From assembly GCA_035575095.1 (NCBI GenBank), contig DATLYF010000054.1, positions 1 to 7,660 of the forward strand: a DNA stretch of 7,660 bases, read 5' to 3'. Shown here in pieces: positions 1 to 5,786 of the stretch (position 1 is the stretch's first letter; each line of letters starts with the position of its first letter). The notes under the pieces are model-generated. The model was given only the letters and a program-made list of their open reading frames with translations. It had not been told where the DNA came from and ran no database searches. Origin of the DNA: DATLYF01 sp035575095 (GTDB lineage Bacteria; Pseudomonadota; Gammaproteobacteria; Competibacterales; Competibacteraceae). The translations under genes were made by a program, and so were the position numbers.

Positions 1-563
1 AGGCGCTTGCGTGGCGCCTGGCCGGCCTCGGTCAGCGCCGCCTCGCCGCCGCCGAGGCGCAGTTCGCCGTGTTCGTTGCTGGCCAGCACCCGGCCCTCGT
101 ACACCCACAGGGCAGTACGACTGGGCTCCACCCGCAGCAGGAACTCGGTGCCCTCGACGGCGGCGTTGACATAGGGGGTCTTGATCTTGAGCGGCTGCGG
201 CGTGCGGCTGATGAAGTGCACGGCGCCGCGCAGCAGGTCCAGCCAGGAAGCCTGCGCGGCAGGCTCGGGGGCGGTCAGAGTGATGGTGGTCTTCTGATCG
301 AGGCGCAGCAGCGTCTGATCCGGCGCCAGCAGCACCGCCGCCCGGCTGTTGTCCTCGACACGGATGCTGTCGCCGTAGCAGAAGGCATCGCCGAGGCGCA
401 CCGCCTGCCAGGTAGTCTGCCCGGAGCGCTTGGCCTCGACCCGGCCTTCGGCCGACTCGATACGCGCCACCCAGGGCTCACAGGAATCTTGGGCCTGCGC
501 CGAGGCCGACAGCAGGGCGCAGACGAACAGCAGTTGCAGCAGGACCGGCTTGCGTAGCTCCAT
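1..563 (-). CDS. FecR-domain secreted protein (3' end beyond left edge)
   Basis: The reading frame runs from an ATG at 563 to the window edge without a stop, giving 187 codons. Residues 1-24 look like a signal peptide: a basic MELRK start, a hydrophobic stretch, then an Ala-rich cleavage region ending near AQAQ. The protein is therefore exported to the periplasm or envelope. Residues about 55-165 match the FecR domain: a GD-x-FCYGDSIRVEDNS segment, then LDLLRGAVHFIS, then the hallmark TPYVNAAVEGTEF (residues 129-141) and WVYEGRV. A Shine-Dalgarno AGGGAG lies 4 nt upstream of the ATG. FecR domains occur in TonB-system anti-sigma regulators and also in many stand-alone exported proteins. The N-terminal signal peptide, instead of a cytoplasmic anti-sigma segment, argues for the exported type. 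It lies downstream of the cyclase on the same strand, and similar FecR-cyclase neighbours suggest an envelope-sensing link. That link is inference. The C-terminus, possibly with repeats, is not visible. Confidence 0.85.
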   Translation of the reverse strand, partial: MELRKPVLLQLLFVCALLSASAQAQDSCEPWVARIESAEGRVEAKRSGQTTWQAVRLGDAFCYGDSIRVEDNSRAAVLLAPDQTLLRLDQKTTITLTAPEPAAQASWLDLLRGAVHFISRTPQPLKIKTPYVNAAVEGTEFLLRVEPSRTALWVYEGRVLASNEHGELRLGGGEAALTEAGQAPRKR

Positions 564-592
564 GACACTCCCTATGGCCGCTGGATGGGGGG

Positions 593-621
593 ATGGCAGC
601 CGCTTCGCAGCATCGCGGCAA
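593..621 (-). promoter_or_regulatory. Candidate promoter of the FecR gene
   Basis: On the minus strand there is TTGCCG (616-621, 4/6 to the -35 consensus), a 17-bp spacer and TGCCAT (593-598, 3/6 to the -10 consensus). Initiation would fall near 586, about 23 nt before the FecR start codon. Two A-tracts lie directly upstream of the -35 and could act as UP elements. The hexamers are weak, so this is a proposal only. Confidence 0.3.
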
Positions 622-622
622 C

Positions 623-657
623 CTTATTTTTGCGAGGTTTGTTTACTTATTTTTGCG
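623..657. repeat. Pair of exact 12-nt direct repeats, 23 bp apart
   Basis: CTTATTTTTGCG occurs at 623-634 and again, identically, at 646-657. The centre-to-centre distance is 23 bp, roughly two helical turns, so both copies face about the same side of the DNA. The segment is conspicuously AT-rich against its GC-rich surroundings and lies just upstream of the FecR gene. It could be a tandem operator or an A-tract UP element. I do not recognise the motif as a known binding site. Confidence 0.6.
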
Positions 658-703
658 TAATAGTGGCCGAACTCGCCGGAGATTCAAATCTATTCGGTGC
701 GCG

Positions 704-2902
704 TCATCCGGTTTTCGACAGCGTCACCACGCCGTCCCAGTGAGCGGGCGGCTGCTGCAGGTAGCCGCCACAGAGCTGCAGGTAGTAGCGCGCCGGCCCG
801 TCCTCGCCATGCCTGTCCAGCAGTTGCTGGAACAGCTGCAGGGCCAGTGCCCATTCGCCCCGCTGGAACGCTTCCAGCCCCCGGGCGAACTGGACATGGC
901 GCTGCCAGGTGGCCGGATCGGCCTGGCCCTGGCCGCACAGCTCGCAGAGCTGCAGGATCTGGCGCTTGCCCGGCAGGCGGAATCTGCCTAGGGGCCGGCT
1001 GACGAAGCCCTCCAGCCCCTCCAGCACCGCCCCCGATACCAGCAGCCGCGTGCCCAGGCGCTTGTTCAGTTCCTGCACCCGGGTGGCGGCGTTGACCACA
1101 TCGCCCACCGCCCGATATTCGTAGTGGTCCTGGCCGCCCAGGCTGCCCAGCAGCAGCGGTCCGCAGTGCAGGCCCAGGCGGGTCGGCAGGCGCAGGCCCT
1201 GCCCCTGGTTGAAACGCTCCACCGCCGCCAGCACCTCCAGTGCCGCCAGACAGGCCTGGCGGCGCAGCTCCGCAGGCGGCAGCGCGGCGCTCCACACCGC
1301 CAGCATGGCATCGCCGACCACGTCCGAGATCCAGCCGCCATGACGCCGCACCGGCTCGAACAGGGCGTGGTAGTAGCGGTTGAGCAGGGCGTGCAGCTCC
1401 GCCGGCGCGAGGCTCTCCGCCAGGGCGGTGTAGCGCTCGGCGTCGGAGGCCAGGCAGACGCCGAACACCTGCTCCCCCGGGCGCTGCACGTGCTGTGGAC
1501 CGCGCGCCAAGGCGGCCATGGCCTGGCGCGGCAGGTACAGGGCCGCGGCCTGTTGCAGCCGGCGGTGGGCGGCGCGGCTATAGAGATAGCGCCCGTACAG
1601 CGCCAGCAGCAGCAGTACCTGCAACAGCAGCGGTCCGAGCAGCGGCAGCCACAGCCCGTCGCGCCCGAACAGCCAGACCGCGCCGCCGAGGTAGCCGAGC
1701 AGCAGCAGGGCGCCACCGGTGAGCAACCAGGCGGCCGGCAGCAGCACCAGCAGCAGCACCGCCAGCACCGCCCAGACCAGCAGCAGCAGCGCATAGGCCT
1801 CGCCGCCCAGGGGGCGCACCGCGCGCTCCTCTAGCAGGTTGGCGAAGGCGGTGGCGGCGATCTCCACGCCGCTCAGGTCGACGCCGTCGGCCTGGGAATA
1901 GACGGTGACGAAGCCGTCCTTTTGCTGCGGTTGGAAGTTCTCGGAAAAGCCCACGAACACCGCCTTGCCGCGCAGCTCCAGGGGCTGTTCCAGGGCCAGG
2001 TGGTAGGGGATGGTGCGGATGCTGCGCGGCGGGCCGTAGAAGTCCAGATACTGGCTGTCCTCGTGCGCCGCGTGCAGGCGGATCAGGGCGTGCAGCAGCC
2101 GTTGCTGGGCCGGGTCGAGGGACAGGCTCTGCGCCCGCGCCAGCAGGCGCGCGGCAAGGTCAGGATCGCGGTGCAGATGGTGGCGCAGCCGCCGCGCTAG
2201 CTCCATCAAGCCGGCGTGGTGCCGCAACTGCTCGAGCGTGGGCAGCGCCGGGTCGAGCGCCTCTGCCGCCAGCAACTGCAGCAGCGCTCCGTAGAGCGGA
2301 CGGGCGTAGACGTGCAAGGCCGCCACCGGCAGGGTCGGGGTATCGCCGGCGCCGTTCTTGAACAGCCAGAACTGCCGCACCGGCTGCGACGTCTTCGGCA
2401 GCGGGAAGGGCGCCAGGGCGGCGCTGGCCTCGGCCAGCAGCGGGATGGGCGGCTGACGCCGTTCGATCTCCACGGCGAGCGGGGTAGCCCCCTGCCGGGT
2501 CTCCCGGTCGCGCTCCAGATATTCGAACAGCACCACGTTGCCGGCCTCGCGCAGGGCGGCGGCGAAATCCTCGTCCTGTTCGGCTTCGCGCGGCTCGTGG
2601 AAGAGCACGTCGAAGGCGATCACCGCCGCCCCCTCCGCCGCCAGCTTGCGCACCAGCCGGGCATGCAGCGCACGCGGCCATTGCCGGGGGATGTTGGGCA
2701 GGGCGAGACGGCGCGAGGACTCGCGGTCGATGGTCACCACCACCACCTCGTCCGGCGCCGGGCGCGGGCCGCGCAGGCGGAACAGCCATTCCGGCCCGAC
2801 GTCCCCCTCCAGCCCGAGCAGCGGCGGCACCAGGGCCAGTCCCAGCAGGGCCAGAGCCGAGGCCAGGGTGAGCAGTGCCATGCGCAACCAGCGCAACGCC
2901 AT
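704..2902 (-). CDS. CHASE2 domain-containing class III adenylate/guanylate cyclase
   Basis: A 732-residue membrane sensor that makes a cyclic nucleotide. Order of parts: signal anchor/TM1 (about 8-30); extracytoplasmic CHASE2 domain (about 35-365, with VVVVTIDRES, IPRQWPR, GAAVIAFDVLF and GKAVFVGFS); three TM segments (about 368-436); class III cyclase domain (about 475-635); and a TPR-like tail ending PPAHWDGVVTLSK. Catalytic features present are metal-binding D487 and D531 (VVGDAMLAVW), plus N604 and R608 of the GDVVNAATR motif. The lysine that usually selects adenine is replaced by D527, and the paired Asp/Thr position is R597, so base specificity cannot be read off. I chose the ATG at 2902. 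The frame is open to an ATG at 3010, but that would run into the divergent crp-like gene, and GAGG precedes 2902 by 11 nt. It is divergent to a Crp-family regulator. The sensed signal is unknown. Confidence 0.9.
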   Translation of the reverse strand: MALRWLRMALLTLASALALLGLALVPPLLGLEGDVGPEWLFRLRGPRPAPDEVVVVTIDRESSRRLALPNIPRQWPRALHARLVRKLAAEGAAVIAFDVLFHEPREAEQDEDFAAALREAGNVVLFEYLERDRETRQGATPLAVEIERRQPPIPLLAEASAALAPFPLPKTSQPVRQFWLFKNGAGDTPTLPVAALHVYARPLYGALLQLLAAEALDPALPTLEQLRHHAGLMELARRLRHHLHRDPDLAARLLARAQSLSLDPAQQRLLHALIRLHAAHEDSQYLDFYGPPRSIRTIPYHLALEQPLELRGKAVFVGFSENFQPQQKDGFVTVYSQADGVDLSGVEIAATAFANLLEERAVRPLGGEAYALLLLVWAVLAVLLLVLLPAAWLLTGGALLLLGYLGGAVWLFGRDGLWLPLLGPLLLQVLLLLALYGRYLYSRAAHRRLQQAAALYLPRQAMAALARGPQHVQRPGEQVFGVCLASDAERYTALAESLAPAELHALLNRYYHALFEPVRRHGGWISDVVGDAMLAVWSAALPPAELRRQACLAALEVLAAVERFNQGQGLRLPTRLGLHCGPLLLGSLGGQDHYEYRAVGDVVNAATRVQELNKRLGTRLLVSGAVLEGLEGFVSRPLGRFRLPGKRQILQLCELCGQGQADPATWQRHVQFARGLEAFQRGEWALALQLFQQLLDRHGEDGPARYYLQLCGGYLQQPPAHWDGVVTLSKTG

Positions 2903-2997
2903 CGCCGCCACAGCCTCTCTTAGCGCTCGAGATTCATTACACTTAAGAATATGGTGAGGGTCGTGTCGTCCACTGCTCCATGTCTGCCGAGGTTCCG
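2903..2997. promoter_or_regulatory. Divergent regulatory region between cyclase and crp-like genes
   Basis: This 95-bp spacer must contain the start signals of both divergent genes. Its middle (about 2930-2953) is AT-rich, with overlapping weak -10-like hexamers on both strands: TATTCT on minus at 2946-2951, and GAATAT on plus at 2947-2952. It also has an ATTC/GAAT inverted repeat (2932-2935 and 2947-2950). I find no full TGTGA-N6-TCACA site, so autoregulation by the Crp-like protein is not evident. Exact promoters cannot be assigned with confidence. Confidence 0.45.
2989..2992 (+). promoter_or_regulatory. Ribosome binding site that fixes the crp-like start
   Basis: GAGG sits 5 nt before the ATG at 2998. 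The upstream in-frame ATG at 2980 has its only purine-rich stretch (GAGGG) about 20 nt away. The start at 2998 (protein beginning MAQTSPLANVPLFAGLS) is therefore preferred over the version that is six residues longer. Confidence 0.75.
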
Positions 2998-3657
2998 ATG
3001 GCGCAAACATCCCCGTTGGCCAACGTCCCCCTGTTCGCCGGCCTGAGCCCGGACGAGCTGGCGTTGCTGGCCTCGCTCGGTCTGGTGAAAACCTATCCGA
3101 AGAACGCCGTGCTCATCAACGAGGGCGAGCACAGTGACACCCTCTACGTGGTGCTCAGCGGCCAGGTCAAGGTCTACGCCGGCGACGAGGACGGCAAGGA
3201 AGTGGTGCTGTCCTTCCTCGGCCCCGGCAGCCACTTCGGCGAACTGGCCATCCTCGACAATGCGCCGCGCTCGGCCTCGGTGATGACCATGGAGTCGAGC
3301 CGGCTGATGCTGATCGCACGCCAGGAGTTCCTGCGCTGCCTCAACCAGCACCCGGAACTGGCCATCAAGTTGCTGCAGAACCTGGCCCAACGCATCCGCC
3401 ACCTCACCGCCAAGGTCAAGAACCTGGCCCTGCACGACGTCTACGGCCGGGTCGCCCGCACCCTCACCCAACTGGCTAGCGAGGCCGGGCAGAACGGCCA
3501 GATCCGTCAGCGTCTGACCCAGCAGAACATCGCCGACATGGTGGGCGCCTCGCGCGAGATGGTGAGCCGCATCCTCAAGGAACTGTGCGTGGGCGGCTAC
3601 ATCGAGATCCACGACAAGCACATCACCCTGCTCAAGCGCCTGCCGAGTCGCTGGTAG
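2998..3657 (+). CDS. Crp/Fnr-family cyclic-nucleotide-responsive transcriptional regulator
   Basis: A 219-residue cytoplasmic DNA-binding protein, the usual length for Crp. The N-terminal cNMP-binding beta-roll spans about 8-120, with the phosphate-binding cassette FGELAILDNAPRSASV. G81, E82, R91 and S92 correspond to the phosphate/ribose contacts of E. coli Crp. The long dimerisation helix runs about 118-145. The C-terminal winged helix-turn-helix (about 150-212) contains the recognition helix SREMVSRILKEL. Its R186, E187 and R191 match the Crp residues that read TGTGA half-sites. There is no N-terminal cysteine cluster, so it is not an Fnr-type oxygen sensor. One departure: the positions of E. 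coli T127/S128, which touch the adenine, are L136/T137 here. The ligand may be cAMP, cGMP or another nucleotide. Divergence from a nucleotide cyclase gene points to a functional pair. Confidence 0.9.
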   Translation: MAQTSPLANVPLFAGLSPDELALLASLGLVKTYPKNAVLINEGEHSDTLYVVLSGQVKVYAGDEDGKEVVLSFLGPGSHFGELAILDNAPRSASVMTMESSRLMLIARQEFLRCLNQHPELAIKLLQNLAQRIRHLTAKVKNLALHDVYGRVARTLTQLASEAGQNGQIRQRLTQQNIADMVGASREMVSRILKELCVGGYIEIHDKHITLLKRLPSRW

Positions 3658-3674
3658 CGGCCGCCAGTGCATTT

Positions 3675-3704
3675 TTCACATTTCCAGGCGTCAACAGCTA
3701 ACAG
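3675..3704 (+). promoter_or_regulatory. Candidate promoter of the CsrB-like RNA, with a Crp-like half-site
   Basis: TTCACA (3675-3680) matches the -35 consensus at 5 of 6 positions. A poor -10 (overlapping GCTAAC/CTAACA/TAACAG at 3697-3704) follows at a 16-18 bp spacing. Transcription would start near 3710. The exact string TCACATTT (3676-3683) equals the right half of the E. coli Crp consensus. The left side (GTG at 3667-3669) is one base too close for a perfect site. I saw no clear TGTAAG-N6-CTTACA box for a GacA/UvrY-type activator. Confidence 0.3.
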
Positions 3705-3731
3705 GCAAACCGCCGCACCCGTGTCACCATA

Positions 3732-4160
3732 TGTCCCAACCCTGCAAGCTGGCAAGCACAGGAGTTGGGACAAGGATGGTCCAGCGGGGGCATGGATGCC
3801 TCCCACCTTACCAGGAGGTTGCCGGCGGGTTTTTGCCCGTACGGCATGCGCAGGATGCGCCAGGGAAGTCCGCCATCAGCGTCCATCCGCCAGGATGCCG
3901 CCGCCGCGACGGCAGGAATTTCTTGGCAGACCACTGGAACCCGGGGCCGCCCCCAGGGAGCACGGAACGGGGAACACCAGGACAGGCCAGGGACGAGCGG
4001 TTCCGCACCAGGGAAAGCGCCGCGACAGAGTAGAGGGAGTTGGGGCCGAGGGCTCTCTCGCTTGCCTGCCAGGGATGGCCGCGCTCAGGGGACAACGACC
4101 TAGCATACGCCCGCATCCGGACAGGAATCGTCGCTTCGGGCATGGACGCCCGTTTCCCTT
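3732..4160 (+). ncRNA. Candidate CsrB/RsmZ-type sRNA that would sequester CsrA/RsmA
   Basis: This RNA is expected to bind several CsrA/RsmA dimers and free their mRNA targets. The strand carries 22 GGA triplets between 3761 and 4146, 17 of them A(N)GGA, against about nine on the opposite strand. Many are CAGGA or CAGGGA, as in E. coli CsrB. Several lie in hairpin loops: loop AAGGATG in a GGAC/GTCC stem (3768-3782); loop ATGGAT on a 6-bp stem (3786-3803, one GU pair); loop AGGAT between two GCGC arms (3848-3860); loop AGGGAT between GCC and GGC (4068-4079); and loop ATGGAC in the terminator (4137-4152). A strong opening stem, TGTCCCAAC with GTTGGGACA (3732-3740 and 3764-3772), extends by CCTG/CAGG. 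No credible protein gene lies here. The 5' end is uncertain and may be near 3710. It is flanked by the crp-like gene and the aroF promoter. The family is inferred from motif architecture, not from homology. Confidence 0.72.
4137..4160 (+). terminator. Intrinsic terminator of the CsrB-like RNA
   Basis: Stem CGGGC/GCCCG (4137-4141 and 4148-4152) has the hexaloop ATGGAC and is followed at once by TTTCCCTT. The loop itself carries an A(N)GGA motif. It ends the GGA-rich segment and precedes the aroF promoter by about 35 bp. The U-tract is interrupted, so efficiency is uncertain. Confidence 0.55.
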
Positions 4161-4193
4161 CCTTGCACCAGCCTCACCGGCCTGACCGTAGCT

Positions 4194-4202
4194 TGTTATA
4201 CT
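4194..4202 (+). promoter_or_regulatory. Extended -10 promoter of aroF
   Basis: TGT followed by TATACT (4197-4202) forms an extended -10 element matching the TATAAT consensus at 5 of 6 positions. There is no good -35 at 16-18 bp, which is common for extended -10 promoters. The predicted start is near 4209, giving a leader of about 30 nt. An AGG at 4228-4230 lies 8 nt before the ATG. The leader is too short to hold an attenuator. Confidence 0.6.
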
Positions 4203-4238
4203 GCTAGGCCCAGTTCTGCACGTTTTCAGGTACCGGCC

Positions 4239-5309
4239 ATGCAAGACACCCGCGTCTACAACATCAACGTCCTCTCCCAGGAAGTGCTGCTCACGCCGGA
4301 GACACTGAAACAGCGCTTGCCGCTGACCGAGCGCGCCGAGCGCACCGTGCTGGAAGGCCGCGGCACCGTGCAGCGCATCCTGGATCGTCAGGACCCCCGC
4401 CTGTTCGTGGTGGTCGGCCCCTGCTCCATTCACGACCTGGAGGCGGCCCGCGACTACGCCCGCCGGCTCAAGGCCCTGGCCGACGAGGTGGCCGACACTC
4501 TGTTCGTGATCATGCGGGTGTATTTCGAGAAGCCGCGCACCACCACCGGCTGGAAGGGGTTGATCAACGACCCTGACATGGATGACTCCTTCCACATCGA
4601 GAAGGGTCTGCAGATGGCCCGCGGCCTGCTGCTGGAACTGGCCGAGATGGGCCTGCCCACCGGCACCGAGGCCCTCGACCCGATCAGCCCCCAGTACCTA
4701 TCGGACCTCATTTCCTGGACCGCCATCGGCGCCCGCACCACCGAATCCCAGACCCACCGCGAAATGGCCAGCGGCCTATCCTCGCCGGTGGGCTTCAAGA
4801 ACGGCACCGACGGCGGTCTCAAGGTGGCCATCAACGCCCTGCACTCGGTGTCCTCGCCGCACAGTTTCCTGGGCATCAATCAGTACGGCCAGGTGGCGGT
4901 GATCCGTACCAAGGGCAACCGCTATGGCCATGTGGTGCTGCGCGGCGGCACCCAGCCCAACTACGACTCGGTGGCCATTGCCCTGTGCGAGCAGGAGCTG
5001 GAAAAAGCCGGGCTGCCCAGCAATATCGTGGTGGACTGCAGCCATGGCAACTCTAACAAGGATCCGGCGCTGCAGCCGCTGGTGTTCCACGACTGCGTGC
5101 ACCAGATCCTGGAAGGCAACCGCTCCATCATCGGCCTGATGCTGGAGAGCCACATCAACTGGGGCAACCAGCCCATCCCCGAGGATCTCAGCCAGCTCAA
5201 ATACGGCGTGTCGGTGACCGACGCCTGCATCGACTGGCCGACCACCGAGCAGGTGTTGCGCGAGGCCCATGCCAAGCTCAAGGACGTGCTGCCGGGACGG
5301 ACTGGTTGA
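4239..5309 (+). CDS. aroF: Class I 3-deoxy-7-phosphoheptulonate (DAHP) synthase, AroF type
   Basis: Cytoplasmic enzyme condensing phosphoenolpyruvate and erythrose 4-phosphate to DAHP, the first step of the shikimate route to aromatic amino acids. The 356-residue length is normal for the AroFGH class. Metal ligands equivalent to those of E. coli AroG are visible: C62 (VVGPCSIHD), H269 (VDCSHGNSNKD), E303 (LMLESHI) and D328 (VSVTDACIDW). The substrate motifs EKPRTTTGWKGLINDP (97-112), GARTTESQTHREMASG (164-179) and GFKNGTDGG (185-193) are intact. TEALDPISPQYL, VDCSHGNSNKD and the C-terminus LKDVLPGR resemble E. coli AroF and Pseudomonas AroF-1, the tyrosine-sensitive group, as far as I recall those sequences. 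N8, used by E. coli AroF in tyrosine binding, may be matched by N8 here. Feedback specificity is inferred. It is monocistronic, with its own promoter and a hairpin at the stop codon. Confidence 0.95.
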   Translation: MQDTRVYNINVLSQEVLLTPETLKQRLPLTERAERTVLEGRGTVQRILDRQDPRLFVVVGPCSIHDLEAARDYARRLKALADEVADTLFVIMRVYFEKPRTTTGWKGLINDPDMDDSFHIEKGLQMARGLLLELAEMGLPTGTEALDPISPQYLSDLISWTAIGARTTESQTHREMASGLSSPVGFKNGTDGGLKVAINALHSVSSPHSFLGINQYGQVAVIRTKGNRYGHVVLRGGTQPNYDSVAIALCEQELEKAGLPSNIVVDCSHGNSNKDPALQPLVFHDCVHQILEGNRSIIGLMLESHINWGNQPIPEDLSQLKYGVSVTDACIDWPTTEQVLREAHAKLKDVLPGRTG

Positions 5310-5339
5310 AATCCCGGCATTCGGGAGCGGGATTCAACC
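5304..5339. terminator. Shared hairpin between convergent aroF and nfeD genes
   Basis: Arms 5304-5316 and 5328-5339 pair over 12 bp with one bulged A, enclosing an 11-nt loop. The left arm contains the aroF stop TGA (5307-5309). The right arm contains, on the minus strand, the nfeD stop TGA (5334-5336). Both transcripts would form the same strong stem at their ends. No T-run follows on either side, so it may stabilise 3' ends or terminate only weakly. Confidence 0.55.
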
Positions 5340-5786
5340 CGAATTCCGCTCCACCTTCAGCACCACGCCGTCCACTCCCACCACCTTGACCCGGACGCCG
5401 GCGGCGCAGTCCGGGCCTTCGACCCGCCACAGGGTGTCGTCCACGCGCAGCCGGCCGCGGCCGTTGACGATGTCCTCGGTCAGGGTGAACACCCGGCCCA
5501 CGTACTGCTGACCGCGGCGGTTGAGGGTGGTCTCGGGTGCGGCCGCCCGCGGATGGCGCTTGAGCCAGAGCCAGGTGGCACCGATAGTGCTCACCGACAG
5601 CAGCGCCCACACCAGAGCCTGCACCTGCCAGGACAGCTCCGGCAGCAGCAGCACCAGCAGGCCCACCAGGGCGGCGGCGACCCCCATCCACAGGAAAAAC
5701 GTGCCGGGCGCCAGGATCTCGATGACGATCAGAGCCGCCGCCAGCGTCCACCAGGCCCAGTGCGGGGCGGAGAACAGCTCAGGCAT
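5334..5786 (-). CDS. NfeD-family membrane protein (short YbbK-like form)
   Basis: A 150-residue inner-membrane protein of the short NfeD class, lacking the ClpP-like protease domain of long NfeD. Hydrophobic segments at about 10-26, 29-49 and 55-75 form the membrane part, with the typical EILAPGTFFLW motif at the first turn. Residues about 92-147 form the soluble OB-fold: RGQQYVGRVFTL, NGRGRLRVDDTLWRVEG and VKVVGVDGVVLKVE. Short NfeD proteins partner with SPFH proteins, in E. coli YbbK with QmcA. The ATG at 5786 lies inside the end of the qmcA gene (8-bp overlap). It has only a weak GGGGC-type ribosome site, which suggests translational coupling to qmcA. The precise cellular role of the pair is not settled. 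Confidence 0.92.
   Translation of the reverse strand: MPELFSAPHWAWWTLAAALIVIEILAPGTFFLWMGVAAALVGLLVLLLPELSWQVQALVWALLSVSTIGATWLWLKRHPRAAAPETTLNRRGQQYVGRVFTLTEDIVNGRGRLRVDDTLWRVEGPDCAAGVRVKVVGVDGVVLKVERNSG

Noticed and set aside
667..697. Nested inverted repeats (CCGAA/TTCGG around AGAT/ATCT) just after the cyclase stop
   Set aside because: The arms are short, and no T-run follows on the minus strand. Chance is a sufficient explanation.
2978..3010. Cyclase start at 3010 and crp-like start at 2980
   Set aside because: Both would make the divergent genes overlap. The starts at 2902 and 2998 have ribosome sites, and the extra residues match neither family.
3651..3676. Possible terminator of the crp-like gene (CTGG/CCAG stem followed by five T)
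   Set aside because: The stem has only about four good pairs plus a wobble and a mismatch, and four bases separate it from the T-run. It is too weak to call. The sRNA could be partly fed by read-through from the crp-like gene.
3667..4185. A 172-codon plus-strand open frame (GTG start) across the crp-aroF spacer
   Set aside because: It has no ribosome site, an Arg/Pro/Gly-rich composition typical of spurious frames in GC-rich DNA, and no recognisable domain. The GGA-loop RNA explains the region better.
3658..4238. Other structured RNAs for the same spacer (RNase P, 6S RNA, a riboswitch for aroF)
   Set aside because: I see none of the conserved RNase P core strings or a 6S-like long open bulge. 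The aroF promoter lies downstream of the structured part, so a riboswitch leader is unlikely.
3876..4595. Long minus-strand frame overlapping the spacer and the 5' end of aroF
   Set aside because: It is antisense to the clearly coding aroF, has a shadow-frame composition and no recognisable motifs.
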